Shown: positions 33,305 through 45,056, counted from the first letter of the stretch. The stretch is DNA of 64,000 bases from Thamnaconus septentrionalis (GCA_009823395.1 CM020509.1:22398199-22462198); one strand, 5' to 3'. The notes: a model not told the origin generated them from the letters alone. Numbers and translations are program-made.

Positions 33305-34209
33305 ACAAACTTCAGTGATTAGTTCAATCAGAGCAGCTCTTCAAACTCCCTGATAAAAGCAAAGTTGTGTAGCAATAATCAGTGGATTCACTTAATAGTC
33401 TTTTCTTTATTAAACAAATCCTGAACTTGACATGACAGCGGTATCAGGTTTGACCAGCAGGTGTCAGCAGATGACTTCCCAGCTTTGTGGCTTCCTGCAC
33501 CGTAGACTCTCCCTCCACACCAACCTCAGCTGCTCTCCGCAGGGAGAAACAGCTGACTTGTCGTCACTCACTGTGTTGTGACATCATGTCCATGTTACAG
33601 CGCCCACTCGCACTGTGGCTGTTAGTTTGGTTGTGATGTGAGACAGTTGTAGAAATAAAAGCGCTGAATCAGTGACAACAATCAGTGTTGATGAGCATTG
33701 GCCACTTTATTAGGGACACCTCGCCAGTCTTTGCTTGGAAACCTTCCACCTCCAGTGGGAGGAGCAGCCACCAAAGAAGCAGGAAGAGAAACCGAAAGTA
33801 AAATTTGTTAACAGTCCGACTCCGTTTTGTGTTGACGCAGTATGAGCAGAAGCACAAGTGAAGGGGTCGGGTGAGTTGTTCTTTGCTATTATCTCCTTTT
33901 CCAGCGGACCAAAGTGGCCCGTTAAGCCGCTCACAATCAAATATTTTATTTGTCACGTGACACATGACACGGCACCGCGTGTCACGTGTTTGTTTCAAGT
34001 TGGATATTCGACAGACATTCGTTCCGGGAAAAGACCGCGGGGAAATGTGGCTGTGGCAACGTGATTGTGAAATAAGAGGAATTAAAGTGTCAAGGAAAAA
34101 GTAATTTATAAAGTAGCAAGTGGCGAGTTAAATATACGTTTTTACAAGAGTACAAAGTTTAAAAAGTGGAAAATACAGATAAGAGTCTTCGGGAGGGGGA
34201 GAGATAGAG

Positions 34210-34280
<71 letters not shown>

Positions 34281-34287
34281 GTGAGAA

Positions 34288-34349
<62 letters not shown>

Positions 34350-34470
34350 GTTGCAAACATCACCATCGAGGTAAAAGGAAGTTCTGGACTCCTCAACACA
34401 GGTTCTGTTAAAGTTCAGAGTGAACAGAGTCGAAAACATCGCCAATAATGGAAAATTATTAATTGTGAAG
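33305..34470 (+). repeat. Paralogous block shared with 14145-15230
   Basis: Upstream flank of gene C, collinear with the flank of gene B. It includes a compound GT then GA microsatellite (about 34214-34348) not seen in the other copy. Confidence 0.7.
33740..33870 (+). other. Probable non-coding exon 1 of gene C
   Basis: Counterpart of 14690-14813, with donor GTGAGT at 33871. Intron 1 here would be only about 1.3 kb because the repeat insertions of gene B are absent. Confidence 0.4.
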
Positions 34471-34577
34471 ATTAAAATAAATAAAATTCAATTGCAAACA
34501 ATGGAATGCAATACATGAAACAATGACAGTAATAAATAATGATGATAATAACAACAGTAATAGGAATAATCACATTA

Positions 34578-34700
34578 TCATGGTGCAGTGGTTAGCATCG
34601 TTGCCTCACAGCAAGAAGGTTGTGGGTTCGATTCTGCACCTGGGACCTTTCTGTGTGGAGTTTGCATGTTGTCCATGTGTCTGCTGGCTTCTCTCCATGT
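34578..34700 (+). mobile_element. tRNA-like SINE-type repeat, second copy
   Basis: Same element as 21459-21610: TGGTGCAGTGGTTAGCATC at 34581 and GGTTCGATTC at 34625. Confidence 0.6.
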
Positions 34701-35207
34701 TCTCTCTCATTCACTCAGAGATGAAGTGCCATCAATAATAGACTTTAAATCTGATGATAGTGAACAGAATCAGACTTCTGAGCCCAACCACCCTGAAGGT
34801 GAATCATCAAGTGACAACCAGGAATTACCACAAAATATTAATATGAAGTTAGGTATAATATAATGAAATAGTAAAAAAAAAAAAAAAAAACTTTTGAGGT
34901 ACTTTATTTTGAATGGCTCCATCAGAATGTTCTGAACTTGAGTGAGGAGTCTCCTGGAGTGGTGCAGTACTGCCCTGTAGTGGAACCATCCAGTGACAAC
35001 AGGGAATTTTGCTAAAATCTTCATGTGAAGTCTAGTTCAGAGTAAAGCAACTCAGTGTGTTGTTGTCATTGTGCCCAGTGATGATCATAATGCCTGGTGT
35101 GGTCAGAGGAGCAGAACTCCAGTGCGTGCTGGCTCCTGTCCTGCACTCTCCCACTGCAGTGAAGTTCTGCACTGTGTTCTGAGTAGAACTCCCGTGTTTC
35201 ACCTCAG

Positions 35208-35345
35208 ACTGACTCCAGTTCAGGACATGGATGGAGAAGAAGTCAGACCAGAGTCTCCAGGGCCCAGCATGGTGTCTCTGAAGAGTGACCACTCCAAAGG
35301 TCTCCCTCCAGCCTTCAGTCATGAACCTGGACCTTCTGAGACACA
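35208..35345 (+). CDS. Gene C exon 2, start codon and N-terminal repeat
   Basis: Acceptor ACCTCAG, ATG at 35227, phase 2 end, donor GTAAGA. It encodes [14 protein letters not shown] and HEPGPSET. Kept intact inside a pseudogene. Confidence 0.7.
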
Positions 35346-36212
35346 GTAAGAAAACTCTGGTCACAGACACCATCACTGACTGAAAACTGACGCAGATCAG
35401 AAATCATTGCTTTCAGTATTTTCTTTTCTCTCACTTTATAATGCGAGTCTTAGGTGTAGCAGCAGGAGTTGAGGGAAGGAGAAGGAGGAATGGTAGATTA
35501 TTACTAATCTATTACTATTATGACTATAGCATTCTGAATAATAATGGGGTGAACTACCAGTTTGATCTCATGAAGAGTGGAAGAATAAAGTCAGTTTCAT
35601 ATTGACTCTGAATGGATCATTTAGTCAATAGTCATCAGTTATTGACACTTGATTGACTGTGAAGGGATTCTGATCTTCCCGCCAGACTGGTCCAGAAAAC
35701 CACCTTCATGGTGACAATGACCCAGTGACCTCTGACTGGGTTTACTGGTCAACTGGTTGACTGGTTGACTGGTCAGCAACCCAGACCGTCCTGACTCTTT
35801 ACCATCTCAGTTATTCACTTTTCCTGAAGACCATCTAGAGATAAAGAGCACTTGGACTGACGTCCTCTGCATTCTTCTTCCTGATGCTGCTGCTTCAGTT
35901 CACATTTGTTCAGAATGAATGACTTATTTTAAACTTGTTTTAGTCCCTGTAGAATCACCACATCGGTTCATACTGTTTGAGTCAAGAGGGAAACTGGCTG
36001 CTGGAGTTGCAGTGCAGGAGTTAGTTTGAAATAGAGGTTTTGACTGTGTTTCAGAGGAAAAGACACTGTGCTTCTAGAACAGACAGCTTGACTAAGTAAT
36101 TTCAAAATTTATCTTATTGAGTGTTTCATGTAGTTTAGTATTCAAGAAGAATCAAAACTTCAGAAACAGGAAAACTGACCAACTGACCAGTCAAACCCAA
36201 ACTTCTCCACAG

Positions 36213-36346
36213 GAGGAGGAGGAGCAGCAGGAGGAGCAGTGGTGTAGGCTGTGACGTCCTGACTGACCCAGTCTCCAGCAGCTCATACTGGGACCAGTCT
36301 GCTCCATCAGCACTGCAACCTGCCAGTCACACCAAGAATGCTCACA
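36213..36346 (+). CDS. Gene C linker exon
   Basis: 134 nt, phase 2 to 1, encodes an Arg/Ser-rich start, then the [16 protein letters not shown] region seen in gene B exon 4. Donor GTAAGA. Confidence 0.65.
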
Positions 36347-36553
36347 GTAAGACTGTCCACCTGCACCTCCTTCACTTCTCCCTCTGAGATCATGTGAGGA
36401 CCTCCAGTGAGAAGATTGACTGAGGGACATTTAGAGCAAACAGTCACACAGCAGCAGCAGCAGCTTCATCAAAGCAGCTTCGAGTTGTGGACAGAAAATG
36501 ATGCTCACACTGTCTCACTGATGTTTTCTTCTCCAACCTTCTCTCTGCTCCAG

Positions 36554-37346
36554 AGGCTGATGGTCTGCAGGAGCTTCTACAGCAGCAGAAGATCAGTCTG
36601 GAGAGGAGATGTGAACGTGTGACTGAAGGTGAAGAAGCAGGAAGTCAAACCCTCCTCAACAGCATCTGCACTGAGCTCTACATCACTGAGGGACTGAGTG
36701 AGGAGGTCAAAACCATGAGGTCAGGCAGCTGGAGACCAAGAAGAGCCTCCATGACCGTCCAATCAGGTGCAGCCAGATCTTTGAAGCCTCACCTGAGCAG
36801 CAGGGACTCAGAGTCAGAGTGGTGCTGACCAACGGCGTCGCTGGGGTTGGAAAAACCTTCTCAGTGCAGAAGTTCACTCTGGACTGGGCCCAGGGCCTGG
36901 AGAACCAGGACCTTCATCTGGTGCTTCCTCTCTCATTCAGGGAGCTCAACTTGGTCAAAGAGCAGCACTACAGTCTTCTGGAGCTGCTCCATGTTTTCCA
37001 TCCAACGTTAGAGAAGCTCACAGCAGAGCATCTGCATGTCTGCAAACTTCTCTTCATCTTGGACGGCCTGGATGAAAGCAGACTGGCTCTGGACTTTGAG
37101 AAGAACCAGGTGGTGACTGACGTGACTCAGAAGAAGTCAGTCAGCGTCCTGCTAACAAACCTGATCATAGGAGATCTGCTTCCCTCGGCTCTGCTGTGGA
37201 TAACTTCCAGACCTGCAGCAGCCAATCAGATCCCTCCATCATGTGTGGACAGGCAGACAGAAGTACGAGGCTTCACCGATGACCAGAAGGAGGAGTATTT
37301 CAGGAAGAGGTTCAGAGATAGAGGAGATGTGTCCAGCAGGATCATC
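36554..37346 (+). pseudogene. Gene C truncated FISNA-NACHT exon
   Basis: Acceptor CTGCTCCAG. FISNA reads to SEEV and is then shifted by a net 4-bp loss. The NACHT frame resumes at 36819 with Walker A, Walker B and sensor-1 WITSRP intact, and stops after SSRII where intron sequence begins. The winged helix and helical part are missing. Confidence 0.8.
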
Positions 37347-37733
37347 AATGGAAGTTGTTGATTGGTGATGAAGGTCACATGACTGAGCAGAAGATCCTGT
37401 GAAGAAATATGAGAGGCAGATTCATAGTGCAGCAGTATTTCTTCATCTTGTCCTTTGAATGTGTTTGACTTGTAACGAGACTCTGATGACTGAAAACAGC
37501 CACAAGCACACAAAGGACTCACTGATTATTTTCCATCTTCACTGCTGATTGTCTGCACACTGACTGACACACTGCTGTTGTTATTGTGTTGACAACACAC
37601 TGGCACAATGACTCGTTTGAGGGAATGACTCAGTGATCCCAACAGCTGCACATCTGGATCATCAACAGGGAGAAATGACTCTCAATATGACATTTACACC
37701 ATGGAAGAAATCAAACATTGATTCTTTATTCAG

Positions 37734-37907
37734 GTTGAGTGTCTGCAGTTTGTCAGAGCTCAGCTGTGATTGGCTGCTCTCAGCTCTGAAGTCCAACCGC
37801 TCCCACCTCAGACACCTGGACCTGAGTTGGAACGACCTGCATGATTCATCAGTGAAGTTGCTGAGTGGTTTTCTGCAGAGTCCAGACTGTAAACTGGAGA
37901 CTCTGAG
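37734..37907 (+). CDS. Gene C LRR exon (internal type) 1
   Basis: 174 nt, phase 2-2, matches gene A LRR exon 2 including [14 protein letters not shown]. Confidence 0.65.
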
Positions 37908-38203
37908 GTCAGTTCACCCTCTTCACTCTAGAACTTGTATCACTCTTGTTATTGTTGTAATGATTTTCACTTCAATGGTGTTCGAAATTCAATTTGCAGT
38001 TACTGGTTTGTGTTTGATATGTATGAAACTAGGTTTAAAGGTACAGTGTGAAAAATCCTACCATCTATACATCAGATTTCAGACTGCAGAGCTCATTCGC
38101 TTGTTCTCTCGCTCACATTTTTTTTTTTTTGATTTTCTGAGCGATGACACCCTTGAAAAACCCTCCATCATTATAAACTCTCCATCATTTATTCTTTATT
38201 CAG

Positions 38204-38380
38204 GTTGGAGGGCTGCAGTTTGTTGGTGATCAGCTGTGATTGGTTGCTCAAAGCTCTGAAGTCCAACCCCTCCCACCTCAGAGACCTGGAACTGAGTTGG
38301 AACTTACAGCTGCAGGATTCAGGAGTGAAGGTGCTGAGTGGTTTTATGCAGAGTCCACACTGTAAACTGGAGACTCTGAG
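38204..38380 (+). CDS. Gene C LRR exon (internal type) 2
   Basis: 177 nt, phase 2-2, divergent start ([19 protein letters not shown]). Splice sites intact. Confidence 0.65.
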
Positions 38381-38693
38381 GTCAGTTCACCCACTTCACT
38401 CTACAACTTCTATCACTCTTGTTATTGTTGTCATGGTTTTCACTGCACTGCTGTTGGAAATTCAATTTGTAGACACTGGTTTCTGTTTGAATTTGAATAT
38501 TAAAGGCACAGTCTGTAAAATATTGCCATCTAGTGGTCAGATTCCATATTGCAGCACTAATTTGCTCACCCTCTCCCAATTCTTTTGATGCAGATTCTGA
38601 AGTCGACATTTCACTTTGATTTTCAGAGTGATGACACCCTGGAAAAACTCTCCATCATTATAAACTCTCCATCATTTGTTCTCTATTCATTGG

Positions 38694-38860
38694 TGCAGTT
38701 TGTCAGAGCTCAGCTGTGATTGGCTGCTCTCAGCTCTGAAGTCCAACTCCTCCCACCTCAGAGAGCTGGACCTGAGTAGGAACTTACAGCTGAAGGATTC
38801 AGGAGTGAAGGAGCTGAGCAGTTTTCTGCAGAGTCCAGACTGTAAACTGGAGACTCTGAG
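38694..38860 (+). pseudogene. Gene C LRR exon 3 with lost acceptor
   Basis: The normal TATTCAG acceptor has lost its AG-G (reads CTATTCATTGGTGCAG). The nearest AG, TGCAG at about 38695-38699, would be in frame with the LRR ([11 protein letters not shown]), removing only about four codons. Donor GTCAGT is intact. Confidence 0.65.
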
Positions 38861-39204
38861 GTCAGTACTGGTTTGGAACCAGTGGATGATGGTTTCAGCA
38901 CCAAACACAGTTCATCACACATGTTGAATAAATACCGGACTGAAAGTATATTCATATGAAAATGACATCCGCAAATCTGAAAACTTTATTCTGTTCATGT
39001 TTTTCGGGAAAAAAACAAAAAAAACAAAAACAAAACAAAACCACAGGTCACCATTTAAACACATTAGTTTTGGACTGAGGATTTAATTTCAAGGTGACAT
39101 TTTCTTTAGTTGCAGATTCTGAAGTCAACATTTCACTTTGATTTTCAGAGTGATGACACCATGGAAAAACTCTCCATCATCATAAACTCTCCATCATTTA
39201 TTCT

Positions 39205-39284
39205 AAGAACCAACTGCAGGATTCAGGAGTGAAGTAGCTGAGTGGTTTTCTGCAGAGTCCAGACTGTAAACTAGAGACTCTGAG
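39205..39284 (+). pseudogene. Gene C half LRR exon
   Basis: Only the second half of an LRR exon survives (QLQDSGVK, then an in-frame TAG), with a good donor but no acceptor. It is preceded by the usual intron cassette ending TTTATTCTA. Confidence 0.7.
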
Positions 39285-39618
39285 GTCAGTACTGGTTTGG
39301 AACCAGTGGATGATGGTTTCAGCACCAAACACAGTTCATCACACATGTTGAATAAACATTGAACTGAAGGTTGATTCATATCAAAATGACATCCAGAAAT
39401 ATGAAAACTTCATGTTTGAAGCTAAAACAGGTCATCAGTGGTCATGTGACCAAGGATCATTTAAACACATTAGTTTTGGACTGAGGATTTAATTTCAAGG
39501 TGACATTTTAAGTAGTGTCAGATTCTGAAGTTGACATTTCACTTTGATTTTCAGAGTGATGACACCCTGGAAAAACTCTCCATCATTATAAACTCTCCAT
39601 CATTTATTCTCTATTCAG

Positions 39619-39792
39619 GTTGAGTGGTTGCAGTTTGTCAGAGTTCAGCTGTGATTGGCTGCTCTCAGCTCTGAAGTCCAACCCCTCCCACCTCAGACAC
39701 CTGGACCTGAGTGACAACCAACTGCCGCAATCATCAGTGAAGCCACTGATGGATCTTATCCACAGCAGAGACTATCAACTGGAGAGTGTGAG
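39619..39792 (+). CDS. Gene C last LRR exon, cap type
   Basis: 174 nt, phase 2-2, LSDNQLPQSSVKPLMDL ... YQLESVR. Its duplicate at 49581-49754 serves as the last LRR of gene D. Confidence 0.7.
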
Positions 39793-40174
39793 GTCAGTAC
39801 TGGTTTGGAACCAGTGGATGATGGTTCCAGCACCAAAGCCAGTTGATCCCACAGCAGAGATCCAGTGTTCCCAGTCACAGTGTGAGAGGAGGATGGTGAC
39901 GTCCAGCTGCTCCTCATTCATCCAACATCTGCTGCCAAACTGCTTCTTCTCCCAGTTCACCACTCAATTATTGATCATTTCATCTTCATCAGGCCTCAGT
40001 ATCAGTCCAACACTCCATGGTCACATGACCTTCATATGTTCCACACTTGACATGTGACTGAGAGTCTGCTTCTTCTCACCAGTCACTCCATCATCTCCAT
40101 CAACAGTCAACGTCTCTGTGATGATGCGTTCAAGGACCGTGAGTCCTGAATCCTGATGTCTCTTCTGTGTACAG

Positions 40175-40892
40175 GTGGAGCTGAGGGAGAATGAGGAGGA
40201 GAGTGAAGAGAAGATCTCCATCTGGCGGTGGCTGACAGAACTACAACCAGTGGAGCTAAACGGCAAGCTGCACACGGACACACTGTGTGACGCAACCAGG
40301 AAATACGTCGAAGGCTGGATCGTCCCGTGTGGTTACCGGGGAGGCGGGTTTGGGTTCGTCCTTCTCGGCCGGGTCCTTGGAGAACGCTTCCTTCAGACGG
40401 AGGACGCTCGTTTCGAAGGGTGCAGACCCTGAATTGAGACACAGCCACAGACTGGGTGTGGGCGTGGCACAACCTTTGACCCCAGTGGAGCCTGGTGGCT
40501 GGCAGGCTGGTTCTCCCTACAAGCTGCTGTGGTTACTGGGAGAGACGTCCCAGAAGCCACTGGTGGAGCTGAATCCTCAGTGGAAGAAGCAGGACTTGGA
40601 GCAGCTGCTCAGTGGAGGCAGCAGCAACACAACCACTGGTTCTGCTCTCATCATCCACGGCTGGAACATCTCAGCATGAAGGTTTCACACATCAACAACA
40701 CACTGATCTGCTCTCACTTCAGAGTTCTCCATCCAACTCAACCTGGTTTCTCATGTGAAGCACAAAGATGAATTTGTCAAAGTCTGAAAGCGTTGTGAAG
40801 GTTGTGTAGTTGATATCACACCTATATTTTTGGGGTGAAACTATTGTTTTTATGAGATTTTATTTCTGGTTTACAGTAGGATCGTAAATAAA
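40175..40892 (+). CDS. Gene C terminal exon, stop and 3' UTR
   Basis: Acceptor TGTACAG, then G TGG AGC TGA (stop 40182-40184), giving the ending RWS. The 3' UTR contains a GC-rich segment of about 180 bp (about 40285-40450) that gene A lacks. AATAAA at 40887. Confidence 0.65.
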
Positions 40893-42755
40893 TGAATCAG
40901 ATAAAACATGTTTCATCTGGAACAGATAAAGTGACTCACAATACAAACTGCTGCTTCCTGATAAATTGTTTTTCATTCATAAAATTAATATTTATCCTTT
41001 ATCGCTACATGCAATTTATTGGGTTATGTGAAAATGTCGTCAGTCTGGACTCTGGCTGTTTGACGGACAGAAGTCAATGGTGTATCATGGACAAAAGGCC
41101 AATAGAACCACCGGGTGTCCCGTTCAGAAAGAGAAGAAGAAGAAGAAGAAGAAGACTCCAAAGATAAAGGTTTGCAAGTCTCCGTGCGTGAGGTTAATTG
41201 TGCATGTCATGCAACAGTAGCCTAGACGCTATGAGACCCAGAGTGAACAACCTGCTGCAGTCTGAGCACTAAATTCAGATGATGTTCATTCTCATGAGTA
41301 TTTTTATTCATTGACTTTATTTCATTCATTTGTATTTGTGTGATGAAGGATGTGTGACATTTACACTTATTGTCATTTATTGATCTCATTGTTTCTCTGC
41401 TCTTGTTAACTTTTAACTATTTCAATAAAATAACATCAGTAATGTGATATTGTGGTTGCAGTTGGGTGGAGGGGGGTATGTGGATGGTTCACTCAGGGTC
41501 CAATAGGACTTCATGCATAACTCAGATCATGTATCCCACATGTAGATATATGTAGACTAGATCAGGGCTTCAGCTGCCATTTACAAACTCATCCAGACAA
41601 ACTGAATCTCATGCAATCAATGTCTCTCATTTGAGCTCACGGCTTTCATGTCAAACGCTTCATATTATGAATAAGAATGTGAAGAATTATGAACAACAGA
41701 ATGTGATGTCACGTCATTAAGTGAGATGTTAGCATGGTTCTACCTCCTATTAACAGGAGTTAGAGGTTTGCTCATCCTACTGTAGGTGGCGCATTATGAC
41801 AGGAAAGGCATGAAGGAAAGACAGACAGCGGTGATGAGTGGCAGATGAGTGACAGGGGAAGCAAACTGTGTCAGAGTGGCAGCATTGCAGGCAGCATCTG
41901 CACAAGAAGAAACTATCAAAAGAAAAAGTGAGCCATGAAGGTCTCTGGACTGGGCTGTATTCAGGTCAGCATCAATACACAATGGAAAGAAATGGCTCAT
42001 GGCACTCCAACAAGGTCGTGGGCATGACTTTGATTGTTCACTCACAACACATCTTCTCCCCATCTGTTCTAAAGTGCAGATTCTGCTGAGGGAGGAGGGG
42101 CCACTTCACATTGGAGTGCTTTTCCAAAAAATGCACTAAATTCATCAACATTTCAGCACAGTGACAAACACAATGAAATGATGGAAACTAAACCACACAC
42201 ATTGCATCGATCTGCCATCAGTCTATGCAATGTATACTAGAAATCAAAGCCATTCAAAAGGCCATTCAAACATAGCACAGATATAGATTAGACCGACAGC
42301 TACACACACAACACATAGTCAGTGTTCAGCATTCAGAGGAGAATAAACACTGTCACCAGATGTCAACAGCTGATATATATTGAACATTTCAGAGCTGCCC
42401 ATGGTGTTCAAATGACTGTGATAGCATCGACTGTATGAAGTGGTCATGACTAGAACAGCTGAATACGGCCGTTTCCATGTTGCTCAGCAAAACGCTTTCC
42501 AAATGTATCTCCATCTGATGCTTTAGTGCCTTTTGATGGACTGCTGAGTGCAGCCAAACTCCATGCCACAATATCTGATGAGCTTCCCCCACCACTTTCA
42601 ATAAGACCCGCTAGCCTACCACAAGGAAAATAATGCACAACGCTAAGACGTGCAAATGTAAAGAAGTTCTACTGGTACGTTGCGGCCCAGTTCAAGCACT
42701 GCTAGTATAACTGCTATATATACAAGTCACTTTGTACACTGTCTTACAAAGTCCT
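40893..42755. other. Intergenic, duplicated at 50852-52690
   Basis: A short GAA tract at 41127-41157 (shorter in the second copy) and AT-rich sequence. A 26-bp stretch near 41816-41841 is missing from the second copy. No gene recognised. Confidence 0.5.
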
Positions 42756-42920
42756 GGATTGGTGTGGTTCCGTGTTTACCTGGCGACGCGAGGAAGCCGT
42801 GCCGAGGCTGCAGAGCCGGGGAGTCCATCATAGACAATCCACATCATCCACTGCACAGCGCCATCTCCAGGCAGAGGAGCAGCGTCAGTGACAGACTGCT
42901 GTCAATGTCCTGACACACTG
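42756..42920 (+). mobile_element. Possible L2-like LINE C-terminal fragment (copy 2 at 52695-52860)
   Basis: A frame with SIIDNPHHPLHSAISRQRSS resembles the extreme C terminus of fish L2/Rex-like ORF2 proteins. Short and isolated, so tentative. Present in both duplication units. Confidence 0.4.
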
Positions 42921-43239
42921 ACACACTGAGGAAATCATCCAGTGTAGATGATATATTTCTATATAGAGTTACTCACTGTCATTCACTCACCATCACATCT
43001 GGAGCCAACTGTTGACTCTCTCATTCCAGCAGGAAATGATTGATCAGTTCATCTTCATCACGTCTCAGTATCAGTCCAACACACTCTGTGTTGACATTGA
43101 GACCATATGTGACGGAGAGTCTGCTTCTCATCAGCAGTGAATCCATCATCTCCACTCAACAACAGTGAATGTCTCTGATGATGCGTTCAAGGACTGAAGT
43201 GTGAGTGCTGACTTCTGCCGTCTCTTCTTCTCTCCTCAG

Positions 43240-43320
43240 ATGGAAGTGATGTGTTCATGTTGAGGGAGGATCACTTTGTCCTGAGGATGCTAAAAAATCA
43301 TATTTAATGAAAATAAAGAC
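43240..43320 (+). pseudogene. Orphan NLR terminal exon (copy 2 at 53179)
   Basis: The acceptor CTCCTCAG followed by A TGG AAG TGA has the same phase and ending as the last exons of genes A-D. The 250 bp before it match the intron that normally precedes such exons (GATGATGCGTTCAAGGAC). No LRR exon lies upstream within reach. It is the remains of another receptor gene. Confidence 0.6.
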
Positions 43321-43679
43321 TGAGACAACAGTGGGGATCAGACTCTCCAGACAGGAGTCCAGCATGTGGATGGGAAGTGTGAACAGTGTGGAGCAGTTGA
43401 ATGTGTGGAAGATGTGGGCAGGAGAGGAGAAGAGGCTCCACGTCGCCTTTGATTGAGAAAATCTACTGAAGAGTGGAGCTGAAGGAAGTCTCCAAGCATT
43501 GCTTTGACTTTCTACACAACACAGAATTGATAGGAGCACATTTTGATTTTCTTCAAGGTTACAGACTGTAGGTGGCGCTAATTCTCCCTATAATGGGGAG
43601 CAAACTGCCAGATAATACTTCACAAGAAAAACACACGTACCCCCCGCTCTCTCTCTCTCTCTCACACACTCACACACAG

Positions 43680-43813
43680 AATCATGTGACTTCCTGGAAG
43701 TGTGGGAGCAGTTGAGGTGGCTGGGTGGGAGGATCCACAGTGAGCACAAGAAACAGGAAAAGAAGCCTAAAGTGAAAGTTGTTCTGTGTCAGGCTCCATT
43801 TTGAAGCGTAGCA

Positions 43814-43850
<37 letters not shown>
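43680..43850 (+). other. Gene D exon 1, non-coding, CAG repeat at donor
   Basis: Ends with eleven CAG triplets directly abutting the donor GTGAGT at 43851. The 5' boundary is inferred. A CT/CA-rich tract lies just upstream (about 43648-43680). Confidence 0.5.
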
Positions 43851-43851
<1 letters not shown>

Positions 43852-43983
43852 TGAGTCCTGGCTTCAGTGTGTCAGTAGTCAACAATGTGACTTCAGTCTG
43901 GTTGATTTCTTCCTTTTCTCTCGCTCCCAAGTGGAAGTCAGAGTGTTCTGAGCTCACTGCCTCACTTCCTGTTTGACCTCCAG

Positions 43984-44123
43984 CTCAAGATGAGTGTTCG
44001 AGTGGAGGAAGAGGAGGAAGGAGCAGCAGCGTCTCCAGGGTTCAGCGGTGTGTCTCTGAAGAGTCACCGCTCCAAATATGAACCTCCATACTTCAGAAAT
44101 GAACCTGGACCTCCTGAGACACG
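43984..44123 (+). CDS. Gene D exon 2, start codon and N-terminal repeat 1
   Basis: Acceptor CTCCAG, ATG at 43990, phase 2 end. Acidic start (VEEEEEGAAA), then SPGFSGVSLKSHRS and NEPGPPET. Confidence 0.75.
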
Positions 44124-44303
44124 GTAAGAACACTTAGAGTGACTCAGTATGCTGATCAGCTCATCAAGCTGATGTGAGAGGAACAACCCTCTTTCTTCAT
44201 CCTGACTGGAAACAGCAGTGTGTGGAGATTTATTAATAACTCTCAGCAGATCATTGATGAAAGAATTATGTTTTAAACACAGACATCAATGTTTTTGTTG
44301 CAG

Positions 44304-44423
44304 AGTTCAATACAAGAGAAAGAGAGCAGCGTCTCAAGGGTCCAGCTGTGAGCCTCTGAAGAGTCACCGCTCCCAAGATAAACCTCCCTTCTTCAGTAAT
44401 GAACCTGGACCTCCTGAGACACG
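44304..44423 (+). CDS. Gene D exon 3, N-terminal repeat 2
   Basis: 120 nt, phase 2-2, basic start (YKRKRAAS), then CEPLKSHRS and FSNEPGPPET. A GT repeat of about 50 bp follows the donor (44432-44484), shorter in gene E. Confidence 0.75.
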
Positions 44424-44431
44424 GTAAGAAC

Positions 44432-44487
<56 letters not shown>

Positions 44488-44789
44488 GCTGGATCCAGTG
44501 ACGTCAGTGTTGACACTGCAGCTCCTTCACATTTCAAAGTGTTGAAATCCAGTTCAGTGCAAAGCCAAACAAGCATCACTGGAGAGAAACACAACCCAGT
44601 GTTGACTTCAAAACTGACCAGAGCTGATGAAATCATTTCTACTGGGCAGACTGGGAGCAGAGCATCATGGGAATTAGAGCTGATTTAGAGCCAAAGATTA
44701 AAATAAAGTTCATGTCAAAGACAAAATGAAGAATTTCAATAAACAAAGATTAAAAAGTGACGAGTTGATCAAAGTGTCTTCATCCACAG

Positions 44790-44857
44790 GAGGAGGAAGA
44801 AGAGTGGTGGGTGTGGAGCAGCACTGAAACCTGCCAGTCACACCCAGACTGATCACA
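44790..44857 (+). CDS. Gene D linker exon
   Basis: 68 nt, phase 2 to 1, RRRKKSGGCGAALKPASHT. Acceptor ATCCACAG, donor GTAAGA. Confidence 0.7.
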
Positions 44858-45056
44858 GTAAGACTGTCCACCTGCACCTCCTTCACTTCTCCCTCTGAGA
44901 TCATGTCAGAACCTCCAGTGAGAAGATTCACTGAGGGACGTTGAGAGCAAACAGTCACACAGCAGCTTCACCACAGCAGCTGAAAAGTTGAGGAGAGAAA
45001 ATGATGTTAACACTTTCACACTGATGTTTTCTTCTCCAACCTTTTCTCTGCTCCAG

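Larger units (their letters stand above)
35227..40892 (+). pseudogene. Gene C: NLRC3-like pseudogene
   Basis: Sister of gene B with at least five lesions. Exon 2 (35208-35345, ATG 35227), linker exon (36213-36346) and the start of the FISNA-NACHT exon (36554-) are kept. N-terminal repeat exon 3 is deleted. A net 4-bp loss near 36709 shifts the frame and gives a stop at 36826-36828. NACHT is cut at about 37346 and fused to the intron that follows LRR exon 1. One LRR exon has lost its acceptor and another is a half-exon. The surviving 3' part (LRR exons 37734-37907, 38204-38380, 39619-39792, terminal 40175 with stop 40182-40184, AATAAA at 40887) still has good splice sites. No functional receptor can be made. 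Confidence 0.85.
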
